From Eucalyptus grandis (Eukaryota > Streptophyta > Magnoliopsida > Myrtales > Myrtaceae): DNA of 64,000 bases. The stretch lies in contig NC_052613.1 in assembly GCF_016545825.1 (NCBI RefSeq), positions 43,010,112 through 43,074,111 on the forward strand, read 5' to 3'. The notes under the pieces are model-generated. The model saw nothing but the letters and a program-made list of their open reading frames with translations, did no database searches and was not told where the DNA came from. Of the stretch, positions 48,220 through 59,640 are shown piece after piece. Numbering within the stretch: the stretch's first letter is position 1; every line of letters starts with the position of its first letter. The translations under genes were made by a program, and so were the position numbers.

Positions 48220-51200
48220 GTAAGTAAATTCTAATACGCCAACGTCGTCATCATCACCCAAGCCTGCCAAGTTCTCATATTCTTTTGTTGTATTATGTGT
48301 TTTTTTCTCTGCTCTCCTTTTTTCCTTTTCCTGTTCCTGCTTGCTTTCATTTTTTATCTTTTTCTTCATTTTCTTTTGCCTCCCCCTTCCTTCCTCCTTG
48401 GCGTTAGACATTTCCAGGGACGAATGTGCCCTATTATGTCTCCCTGTCTGTCTTCGATATTTACTTTGTACGTCCTTCGTCAGAAATTTCCAAGCCTGAG
48501 AATTTGCCCTTTTCCCAAGTTTTTTATTTTTATTTTTCTTTTTCATCCCTTTCATAAAGTGCCCTGGACCATCATGTACAGTGGTATTCGCCTCCTTGAT
48601 TGAACTTGTGGATTGGGCTATAGCAAGAGAGTGGCTTTTTTACGTAGATGGATTTATATATTCGCGTGATTAGGTATAAGACAAGTATTTAAATAAGCGC
48701 ATCCTGTTTTTATAGGACCATGTTACTTCGATTCATAAACAAATCTCAATATACCAAGCATCGTGTAATTACTTAAATGCTTAAGAAAGCGATAGAAATG
48801 ATATTTTAACTCCGACTTACGTCGGTAACTTATAAGAAATAATATTTTGACAAAATAGTGACTAACTAGTTTGTCACAACATACACATTAATATCTATTT
48901 AATTGAATATATTAAAATTTGTAAAATTGTTTTATTGCTTGATTTTTCGCAAGCCCCACGTATTCAGATATTGCAAAAGTCAATGAGTTTGACATTCTAT
49001 GAGAATTGTAAAGTTTTATAAACCACCAATGCAGACTTTTCGTTGCCCTTCTTAACCCCTTCAAAAAAAATTATAGCCAACTACTGATTCATGCACTTAA
49101 ATATCACGACTTCAACTAATTTTCTAAAAACTTTCCTGAGTCAACAAATTCAATGACAAGGTTGTAGTCTGTCGAAGTTATCACGTAATTCATGTAATCT
49201 AGTTCTCATCTTAATGTGTCCTAAATAATATTAGGAAATGAAGAAATTTCAAAATGTCATAACCAATGCGTTCCCCTCCTCCAATATGGGACATCCAAAG
49301 AATGATTCAAATTTTTAAAAAATTGGCAAAAAGTGCATGCAAATCTAAATGTAAACATCTATATATTTTGGAAATGTGTTATATGAATAGAAGTCAAATT
49401 GTAAATGTGGCGAGGAAAGAAAAAATCGAATATAAATATCAACATCAAAATCAATGCAAATAAACAAGGAAGAGGCATATAACTCCCGTTTTGGTAGAGT
49501 TGCAAGGTCCACTCCACGAGTGCAATCCAGAAAATTTATTAGAGCCTGACACTATGGTGCCAGCGGCAAAGGCAATCGAGTACATTTTTAGCCTAAAAAT
49601 ATATTCTCGGCATGTGTTGAGTCACTTTCTGTATTCGATCTCACCACACCACATTGCTAATTATCTTCATTTTTGTAATTTTGTCCAGGTCAATCCGAAT
49701 ATTTCAGGCTTCCTAGTCCCAAGCAGAAGAACTTGTCCGAGCCCATAAAAACAATCGAGAAACAAGATAAGTGCATCAGAAATTCTAAAATTTTAAAAAT
49801 TTTAAAAAATTCCAATTAAGTCCTCAAATTTATCAAATGATACAATTAAGTCCCTCGATTAATTTCATCTTCTCTTTTTTGTCACAATTTTTTTTTTTCA
49901 TTTGACTAGTAGAAAATGTTGATGTAGTTTTTTTCTAAAAAATTATTTTCTCTTTCTTATGTGATGTGAAAATCAACTAAAGCATGAAGCACGAGATCAA
50001 AATAACGCTGTTTTAGTCCAAATACTAATTTCAGTTAAATTATATTAATTTTTAAAAAATATTCAATTTTTTTCTAAAAAAAGAGCACATGCTAAAAGTA
50101 AAAAATAAAAATAGTTAACGAAATGAACAAAACATTAAAAATTTAATTTGATAAATTTTAGAATTGATCACATGTTTAAATATTAAGATTTAATTGTACT
50201 TTCAAGACAAGTTTTAATTATTCCAATTCTTTTTTTCCAAAAGAAATTAATTAGTTGATACCACGCAAATTGATTTGTAGTTAGCTTCCAATCCTTGGGT
50301 TAGGTTTGAGCATCCCTACTAGGCATCAAGATGATTTTTTCTAATTACCATCAAACAAAACGCAAACATCCTTTGTAACTTTATGGACATATCTTTGAAT
50401 TTCAAATTCCCTAATTTAACTTGAAGGATGATTCTTCTTTCAATCTGACTCTACATTAATACTCAATGAAATCCTTAATGCGGCAACCACATGTCTATGA
50501 TTAATACAATGTACTGACTAAGAGAAAACCCGAACATATGTGGCGGAACAATGTGGGTCTCTAGATTGTAAGTCGATAGAAGACAAACTGCGTTTAGTTG
50601 AAATATGTCGTAGTACAGGGACTTTAATGAAATGACCCTTTCTTGCGCATGACAGTTGGACTCGCACAACCCTTTTAAAAGGTCAAATACTCCCATGGCC
50701 CAAAATCCTTAACATCTCTCTGGGATTCCAGTCCTAATCTTTCTTGTCAAAATGACAAAGTCAACTGGACATGCCAAATCTTGTTTTTCAAAAAAAGGAA
50801 AAACGAGCCCAAAAAAGACAAAAATCCCATTCCCTCAGATCCTCGCCGTTCATTCCCAAGCAATCGACTAATAATTGCCTTTTCACTAGGGAAAATCAAC
50901 GGTCGGATGGGAACGATGCGGTAGGGACAAGACGGGATGACGAGAAGTTGGTGTTGCCGTAAACTGGAATTTCTGGGAGAATTTTGGATTTGCGAATTCC
51001 AATCAAATCAAATCAATCACGAATTTCAATTATATATATATTTTTTATGTATTTGCTGTCTTTTCTTTGGTGAGGCTTTGCCCCGAAAGACCATAGCCGG
51101 TGCCAACTGTTTGACAACCTCGCTGCAAGAAAATGCCATCTTCTGCAGTTTTTTCTTCAGCCAGTAGGGTTTTTCGATTTTGTTTATCTTTGACCTTTTT

Positions 51201-52600
51201 TTGACATGACTTGTGTCGCGACTAAATCCTGGCGGATATGAAAAAAAAAAGAAAAAGAATCGTCCATCTGAGGATATCTTCTGAAAAGGGTTGTTGGCTT
51301 TATTATTGTTATGTTAGGTTTAGGTCGACTGATTAATAACCTAGATCTTGACTGCATGAATTTCAAAGCAGCAATGATCAGAAGGCCACGACACGCTCGT
51401 CATTGCCAGCACCAAAAATGCACACCATGGTGTCTTCGCAAGACTAAGTACCGCCCGTGAAAATATAAATTGTTTCTGTTTACTGAGCAGGGTTTTCAAT
51501 AGCCTCACGAGGGCTTTAATTGAAGAGACTCAGATTTTACTCGTTTTACATCACGGAATACGATCATCATCCTTACCAAAAATCCTTCAATTAAAGTAGA
51601 AGTAGGGCTCCCAATCCTACGATATGTAAGCAGTCTCGGCAAGCACCATTTTGGAACCTTATCCAAAACTAAGCGATAAATGATGAATATAACGCATCTA
51701 TAAAATGAGATATACAAGACTTGTGTGGAAGGATTTCCAAGTATTATGACATTGGAAGACAAGATCCGACTTTTTAGTGTTTTCTGTCCTTAAAGACCGG
51801 CCAGTACTGTTTTCATCTTGGTCCTTTCCATATTGTGCATCAAATGACCAACTGGCTATAGTAAATGCCATGCGTAGTAGGTGCGCGAAGAATCACTTGA
51901 GATGTCCTCTCAAAGGGATAAACACTTATGTTTATGAGATTAGTATCGATTATAGTTTTAAATCCTATGGGATTTCATGTTGAACTAGTTGGGTTGATGA
52001 TTATAAAGGTTGATCGGTTTCGATCGGGTACTGCTTGAATTGGCATGGGTGGCTTTTTTTGTAGTTTTTGTTCACTTCACTGGGAATATGAAGAACACGA
52101 AGCTTTATTTAACAAAAGTCTCGTGATAAAAGTTCCGATTGGCGAGGACTGAGAATAGCGAAGGTTGACATGTGAATTTTGGGGACAAATTTCCACAAAA
52201 TGGAAAATCAATGACTTGTTTGTTTTTATAGTTGGAATAATCAAAGTCTTGATTGATTTTGCGATAGAAACAAAAATAATAAATGGTCCTGCCATGCAGA
52301 AACAGGGATGTCCCGTCCAGCCAGAGCTTGCCCGGGGGATCTGATGGACCAGGGCGGTAGGGTGGCTGCTGGTCTCTCTTCACCTGGAAAAAATGATGGT
52401 AAAAATTTAATACCAGGATCTGCATTGGATTATGTACGTAGCTTCTTCACTGATTAGTCTATTGCAAATCCCAAAGATCAATTTAGTAAAGCACGAAAAT
52501 TACCGAACTTATAGCTGGGATGACCTCGTGGTATCTTAGTTAGGTTGGCTTCTAGAAATCTTTGGAACATATGGTATGTGTCATTATGAAAAAAAAAAAA
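48220..52600. other. Intergenic DNA
   Basis: No gene is supported. It is AT-rich apart from the GARP promoter edge. An inverted-repeat element lies at about 49795-50235. ORFs of 60-124 codons are low-complexity or resemble nothing known. Confidence 0.5.
49795..50235. mobile_element. Inverted-repeat element, about 440 bp
   Basis: The left end (TTCCAATTAAGTCCTCAAAT..., CAATTAAGTCCCT) matches the reverse complement of the right end (GAATTGGAATAATTAAAAC..., ACAATTAAATCTTAA) over about 60 diverged bases. The AATTAAGTCC-type motif is common in small plant DNA elements. The interior has no coding capacity. Confidence 0.5.
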
Positions 52601-52609
52601 AAAAAAAAA

Positions 52610-55600
52610 AAATAGGGTAAAAATATCTTATGTCTAGCCGCTTTCAAATTTGATGGCGTCGCTATGGACGTGGAGTGAGGCGATTTTGCGATGTGATATT
52701 ATGACATGATTGAAATGAATGTATAATGAGAAATTTGATTTCGACATGTCATGTCACTAAATAGTAAAATTTAATTTGAAATTGATGAAAATGACACATT
52801 TATTTTCATTTTGAAAAATAGGAAAGAAAGCGCTTAGTAGTCACCAACTTGCCTACGAAATCATTGATGATCATCAATCAGTCAGACAGATAATTCATTG
52901 CCCAATCTTGTAGACATTGCCTGTTACGTAATGAGATTCGACAAAGGATGAAGTCGTTAATTCAACGGCGTGAGGGATGTGGGACCTTATAATTGTTGGG
53001 CATATTAAATTGACACTGCTTTTATATATAAATCCCTTTAAAATTCACATTATTTATGTTATGATATCAAATTGAACCGGTATTATCCCACGTCATAATA
53101 ATAAGATTGATGGGCTTGCTCTGTTGTCTTCGATCACAAGTGTAAGTGTGAGAATATCATGATAATATCTAGGATAACATCCCTTAAATCTTAACAAAAG
53201 CGCAAGAGTGTTCTTTTCCCTTGTGGGGTGAGGTGAAAAAGAAGAGAAATGATGGACATCCCGGGGGTGGGTTTGACAATCTGAGAAGTTGAACCAGACA
53301 TTAGACACGGCTCATCTGGAGTCCTCGTTGACTAGGGTAAAAACCTGAAGACGATCCTCTGGAAAAAGAAGACGAGCACAAGCAGGCCGAACTATATATT
53401 ATCAAGAATTCAAAACCACAGACCAGAAGCGACTGAGAATACACGTATATCGTATGTATAAATCCGCCGGGGCGGGGGCACGTGGCAGGGTTCTGGCAGA
53501 GGATCAGGGCCTGGCCTGGCCCTGGCGATGGCCTGGCCTGAGGCATTTGGGAAGAGAAAGCAATGATGAAGAAGAAGGTGGCAGAGAATGGAATGATGGG
53601 AAATTCCTGCGTCCCCCCGACCCCCACCCCTGACTTTCAACCCAACCCCAGCGGAGGAATATCCATCATCATTGCTCCTCCTCCTCCTCTCCGAATTGCC
53701 TCCAATTCCACCATTCATTTCTCTGCCACCCTTTTTCTTTTTGGCTCCTCCTTTCTCCTCTATAATTTTTCCCTGCCTCGCATTTATGATTATGCCTTTT
53801 GCATTCGCCCACACGTCAAAAGAAAACAAGAGGGTAATGAGAGTTTGCGGCTTCGAGGACGCCGGTTTTCTTGGCTCGTGTGGTCCTCTTCCCTCGGCCT
53901 GTGTGCACCGGTTTGTCCTACGCTCTCCTCTTGGATTCATACGTGCATATCTTTATATAAAGTGCCGCAGATCAAGTTCTCGTTTATTTCAGAAAATAAA
54001 AGAAAATTTGATGAATGTGATTGCTCAGAATCTCACTATGCTTGGCTCAACATAAATTTTAATATTAGATGAAACGTATCTTGTGAAATTATCGTCCAAA
54101 TTACTCGAGTACCTATTTTGGCGAGCGTTATATTCATGTACTATTTTTTAATCTAACAGTTTAGGTTTTATAGTTGGCAATTCCAATTTTAATAATATTA
54201 TCAGGGTAATAAGCAATTGTTTACGATGATGCAACGGTAGTGTGATCTACCAAGCTTCAAGTGGAAGCGATGTAATCTATATTTGTAATATCCCAAGAGT
54301 TACTAGTGAATTTCAACCTTTATGGATGTTAATATGGAAGTGTGGACGAAGGCAAATCCCAAACCAAGCCACCGTAAAACCTGCATTGCAATCTATTTCT
54401 ATCTTATTTTACTTGTTATATTATTTATTTGATAGTGGCAACTTGCACGTGATTTCCGCTAGTAACATGTCTGGTTTTGCACATATAAATATACTTCTAC
54501 TCGTTTCTGCAAAAATCTATCTAAGTTTATTAAATAACTTATTCACCCTTATAGGTTATAACACAAGCCACCACGATACCATTAGTCAACTAGGTATTTG
54601 ATTACTGACAAAAAAAAAAAAAAACACTAGGTATTTGATTACTCTTCTTCTTCTTTTTTCACTCCATGTGTAAGTGTGAGATTTTTTATGACATTCATAC
54701 CTTGAATATATATTTTAAACAAGAGAGTCGAGAGAGGGAAATCAGTTCGATTGGTATTTTCTTGTGATAGAACGCGGAAATTAATTGGATCTTGTAATTA
54801 AATCAACGTGAAATTACTAGAGAACTAAATGAGGAAAAAGAAAACACTTGAGATTTACGTGAGGCAATTTGAGTGTCGATACTTACTTTATGAGAAGAGT
54901 CAAAAACAAATAATTCATTAATAATTGAGAATCACAAAGTCACAATCGCTCAATTGGTTAAGCGTTTTTAGTCTCGGATTACATCCAAAGCAAACCCACA
55001 AGTGATATCTTACAATCTCTACAAAAAAACTCACTTAGAAAACCTAGAGAGAAATTATGATACCCTTATTGTTTGTGCTATTGTACTGGATATTAGAGTC
55101 AATATTTATAAGTTGTGAAATCTACAAGGATTTCAATTTAAAAAGAAAATTCAAATGCATAAATCATAAGAACTAGTTTCAACATAATATTTTGAAAATA
55201 GGGTTAATATTATGGAAAACTCCAATTGAAACCCGTGAAAATTTATTTAGATTAATTTTTCAATCACGAAAATTTTTAAATCGGTATACTTATAACAAAT
55301 TTACAAAAACTAATTTTTTGATCATTAAACTGATTTGTTTGTACTAAATCTACTTTTCATTAATCTCATTAAATTGGATTAATATTACAAGAAATTACAC
55401 ATGTCAATTGTCATGTATCGCTTAATTTAATAGTTTGATGATAAAATTTAATGAAAACTTATGAATGGTAAATTTGTTATAAATGTACTAGTTTTGAATT
55501 GTTTTGAGTAAATTTATTAATATAGATTTTTTTCCAATAGTAATTATTTCAAAGAAAAAGTCAATCGAAGTACAGTGAATCATGATTTTTAGGAACAAAA

Positions 55601-56400
55601 CACATATCTCGTGTACCCGTGAGAGGAGGAGAGAATTTTTCAGAATTGGGGATTTGGGAAATCCACATTGATTAGATGAATGTGTGCTGAGTTGATGATG
55701 GCGAAAGAGAAAGTCGTGCATCTTTTTGCATATCATATATATTCTTGCGAGAGGGAATTCTGTGGAAAGGACGTTTTCGTGAATTTTATTTATTTAATTA
55801 ATTTTGGCCTTTGACCAGTCTCGTCACTGTCGGAACTCCGAAAAGTATAAGATGACGTACGGGGCGGGGCTACTCTGCTCCTCGTCATCTTGCGTACAGA
55901 ATTAAATATACTCGGCAGAGGAATAATAATTGTACTGTATGTGATGTTGAATTTTCTTTTCCTGTAAGGCGTATCCAAGGGGAAAACAAAAGGCACAATA
56001 ATTTTTTAAAAAAGAAAGAAAGAAAGAAAGAAGTCATTTAGAATTCAACTCAATCAAATTGAATTTCTCCTTCCATCTCCGTTTCCAATGGAATCGAACG
56101 GGGCCTTTTTTACCTTCTTTGAAAGTCTTAAAATTTCCAATTTAGCGAATATTAAAACCCGATGAAAAACTAGTAGTATCAACAACAACACATAATTTTT
56201 ATAATTTTTTTAGTAGATATATGTATCTATCATAATGAAGAAAAGTTTAAAAACCAAACACCCATATAATAAAATATGATTGTGGTAGCGCCCAAAGAAC
56301 TATTGTAACTTAGTTAAACCCATTTCTATGTTAAAGATTTGTTCCATCCTTTCTCCAACCAAACCAAACGTTACTCATATGCATACTCAATTAAAAATAT
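52610..56400. other. Intergenic DNA with a GC-richer island
   Basis: The stretch 53450-53900 is GC-richer and opens long ORFs on both strands (176 codons minus, 169 plus), but neither shows a known domain. Near 54740-55110 the sequence resembles a worn LTR fragment (CACTTGAGATTTACGTGAGG). A weak fold-back lies at 55200-55510. Confidence 0.4.
54589..54643 (+). mobile_element. Tiny poly(A) insertion with 18-bp target duplication
   Basis: ACTAGGTATTTGATTACT occurs exactly at 54589-54606 and 54626-54643. The 19 bases between are GAC, an A-run, then C. The inserted body is again just the GAC 3' end of a SINE-like tail. Confidence 0.7.
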
Positions 56401-56405
56401 CCACC

Positions 56406-56817
56406 AATTAGAAGGATGCCCATACGAAGTTTCCTCGCACTGAAAAAAAATTAGAAAAATGTGGGCACGACTACAAATTAGGGTTCAAATGATTTGAACT
56501 CAAACTCCATCTACCATCCTTCTCGAGTTTCCTTTGATTGCGCATGATTCTGACCTTACAAATCTTCCTCAGCATCCCTAATTAAGATCCATAACCCATA
56601 TCATTGAGAAATTAGAAGGATGGTCGTAAGAAGTTTCCTTGCACTGGAAAATTTAGAAAAATGTGGGCAAGATTACAAATTAGGGTTATGAACGATTCGA
56701 ACTCAAACTCCATCTACAGTCCTTCTCGAGTTTCCTTCAACTGTACATTATTCTAACCTTAGAAATCTTCTCCTCGGCATCCATAATTAAGATCCACATC
56801 CCATATTTTTCAAAAAT
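56406..56817. repeat. Tandem duplication, 204-bp unit, two copies
   Basis: Copy 1 starts AATTAGAAGGATG at 56406 and copy 2 starts AATTAGAAGGATG at 56610. They run parallel through AAAATGTGGGCA, ACAAATTAGGGTT, ACTCAAACTCCATCTAC, TCCTTCTCGAGTTTCCTT and AATTAAGATCCA. A third copy appears to start at about 56810 (TCATCGAGAAATTA) and breaks off. The copies differ at roughly one base in eight. Not coding. Confidence 0.85.
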
Positions 56818-58967
56818 CATCGAGAAATTATTTCAGACAAGCAACTAGGGTTTCTAAACACGTGATAATCAACCTCAGATTCCAAAGCACCAACTCTCCC
56901 CCCTGATGCACGCTTGCTCGGAAGTCAAAGCTACCCCTTAAGCTGGATTCATTGATTTAGAAGGCCGCAACTTTATGCGTTTTCTTCCCAACAACTTTTT
57001 GAATAAACAGAGAATCTCTTCATTCACTGCAAAAAATGGTATGTAGATCAACCCTACTTTTCTAATCTATAGTGCAATATTCCAAGGATGGTACATGGAA
57101 AATTTTTCTTTGTGAACCCTTGAATGGGGTAAGATTGGCTTGTCACGGGAGAGATGAGAACATGCCCCCCTTCACGGTCGTCTGCATCGTTGGGTACGTC
57201 AAAGCTTCAAAATAAACATTTCTCCAGAAAACCAAACAATCCCCCCACGTGGAGCTTTTCAATTTTCATGCACAACTTAGCTGCTCTACCGAATATGTGC
57301 TGGTCCCAATCCATGCCAATGTCTTTTGTCAAAAGACAATGCTCCATTCTCGAGTCTCTTTCATCGCACATTCTTGACAAAGACCGTAAATCAAGGCACT
57401 TTTTTGTGTACCTTGGAGGTAGAACCCCTTGACTTTGTATATTCAAAAGCTATCCTTGTGCAATTAGACACACCCAAAAAAAAGAAAAAAGCAAAACAAA
57501 AACGAGATTGGATCGACAAATGGCGTCCCCAGCTAGGTATGGACAAGTTGAGATGCTTATAATCATGGGTTGGTGATTCCTAAAGCTGACCCTTTTAAAT
57601 TCGGCATGCTAGTTTTCATAAGCACTTGACTTATTCTATGATTGTTTCTGTGGGATTTCACTAATAATTCCACTTACACCTTAGTCGTTCTCTGTCTTAA
57701 CTTCAATTATAAAGAAAAGGAGGACGTAGGAAGGGCACCTAAGTATCCTTGATTTAAGCAACTTCAACTAGCTAGGAAAATTTGACAAGATTATATGGTC
57801 GTGTTAATTTATTTGGGATGGCGTATGCTAGTATTTTGTGTATGTTAAAAATAAAATAAACCCTCCTGGACTCAACCAACCGGTGCTTGCAACGCTATCT
57901 CAGACCTAATCTAAAACTGAAAATAGGTTTTGTTTCTATTATGATTCGCCCAAGGCACGAAATTTGATTGACCAACTGTTTTCGTCATTACCATGGACTG
58001 GTTTCCAATGCATGTTATACTAATTTGATCAAACAATATTGGACTTCGCACGTCTCGATGCAATAATAGTGTGGTTGGATAGTAAGGTAGCACAATAATG
58101 TAGTGGGAAGATGTGATGGATGACGGGTTCAGATACAAGCTTTAAATAGGCTACGTACATGGTCCCCTCCATATTTTGAAAACTTACAATTTATCCATTA
58201 AAGACCGTCTAAAAGAGGAGAATGGGAGGAAGATCTAGCCTCCTCAGTCGCATAAATCAACACAAGAATAGCGACCGCACTTGAGTGGCGAAACGAGAAA
58301 TTCTGATTTCAAATTGAAACTTAGGTATTCCTTATCTGTATGGGTCGTTAATTTTCTAATGTGTTGTGTTGACACCTTTGGTATATAAATTTAGAATTTT
58401 ATTCTTTTTGATTTCGTGAAAATTTCCAACACAAAAGCTATTTTTTATATTATTTATCTGCTTTCACGTGGTAAGAGTGGTTAAGATTCTCGTGACGTAC
58501 ATATCTCTTTTGAAAAATTTTAGTTACATGTAAATGTTGTCATCTTTCTTCCTAATGACTAATTCGCGATGGTTTGAGAGGATGACAAACGACGGCACGT
58601 AATTAGAGCGGATATCCCTCGCAAGTCATTGTTGGGTTTGAAAAGCTTGGAGCATGTTTTCAACTTGATCCACATACATTTCATCTTTGTCCCGAGAGGG
58701 CCACGTAAATTGCTGCTTGATCAATAATTGAGGAGGAGGGCCCTTCTCCGTTTGACTTTTCTTGATCCTAGGATCGAATTAGGTGGAAATGATTGAGTCG
58801 CTCCTTCGCTTTCTCTTTGCTCATACACCATGCAAAATGGCCGGCGACCTTTTCAATTTTATTTAAAACCCCGGTTTATCAACTAACGTGTTTCCCACTG
58901 CATTAGAGAAGAATCCGTAAGAAATCACTAAGAATTTTGATTTTACGAATTTTTATTAGGTGATCTG

Positions 58968-59108
58968 ATGAGTTTGAAGAATATGTCGTCATCGTTTCCG
59001 ATGAGTGAGTTCATCCACGAGTTCATCCACGAGTTCATCCACGATGAGAAATTTGTTTTGCATTCTCAGCCTCCGTACTTGACATCGATTGATTGTTCTT
59101 TACTATAG
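58968..59108 (+). CDS. Small ORF (46 aa) with in-frame EFIH repeats (doubtful)
   Basis: From ATG 58968 the frame reads MSLKNMSSSFPMS, then EFIH three times, then DEKFVLHSQPPYLTSIDCSLL and a stop. The repeat is an exact 12-bp unit at 59007-59018, 59019-59030 and 59031-59042. A multiple-of-three period keeps the frame, which would be unremarkable by chance one time in three. No family or splice partner is recognised. No other gene is seen in 57.0-62.7 kb. Confidence 0.2.
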   Translation: MSLKNMSSSFPMSEFIHEFIHEFIHDEKFVLHSQPPYLTSIDCSLL

Positions 59109-59204
59109 TACGACGTTGATTTGATACGTATTGCCACATCCCTAAAATAAAGGTCGTGTAGAAAGATCACTTCGTTGTAGAGCAACCTTCACTCCGCTCA
59201 TAAA

Positions 59205-59640
59205 AATAATTATCTAAATTTATTATATAGTTAATCAAATCAATTCTTAATTTTTTAATTTAATTTATTTTGTCCCAACATTTTTAATGATTTTTCAATA
59301 TAATCATTCTAACTAATATTGATAGGAAATTACTAATGTACATATAGGTTATTCTATGTGACTCGATTGACAAGTTATAGATAATTTTTATAATTTTTGA
59401 ATTTTTTCATTGCATTGCGCAGAGGGAATCATGAAAAGAAGAAAATAAAAAGGAAACAAAAGAAAATGAAAAAAAGTTAAGAAAACTTTTAAATTTTTTT
59501 TTCTAAAGATCTTCAATGTTGATGATTTTTAGCCAAAGTTGATTAGAAGGATCGATTGAAAATTGTCGAAATGTTTAAAACTAAATCGACTAAATTGAAG
59601 ATTTTTAAATAGAATTGGAAGTTGTATAATAAGTTTGAGA
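59205..59640. mobile_element. Inverted-repeat element, about 435 bp
   Basis: The left end (CTAAATTTATTATATAG..., TTTTTCAATATAATCATTCTAACTAA) matches the reverse complement of the right end (CTCAAACTTATTATACAAC..., TTTTCAATCGATCCTTCTAATCAA) in the same order, at two blocks of 17-26 bases. It is diverged and non-coding. Confidence 0.5.

Noticed and set aside
53410..54072. Overlapping long ORFs, 176 codons minus and 169 codons plus, in a GC-richer stretch
   Set aside because: No recognisable domain on either strand, and GC-rich DNA has few stops. Neither has splice partners or family-like ends.
54740..55110. LTR fragment of a Copia-type element
   Set aside because: Only a short phrase resembles LTR sequence. 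No paired LTR, primer-binding site or coding domain was found.
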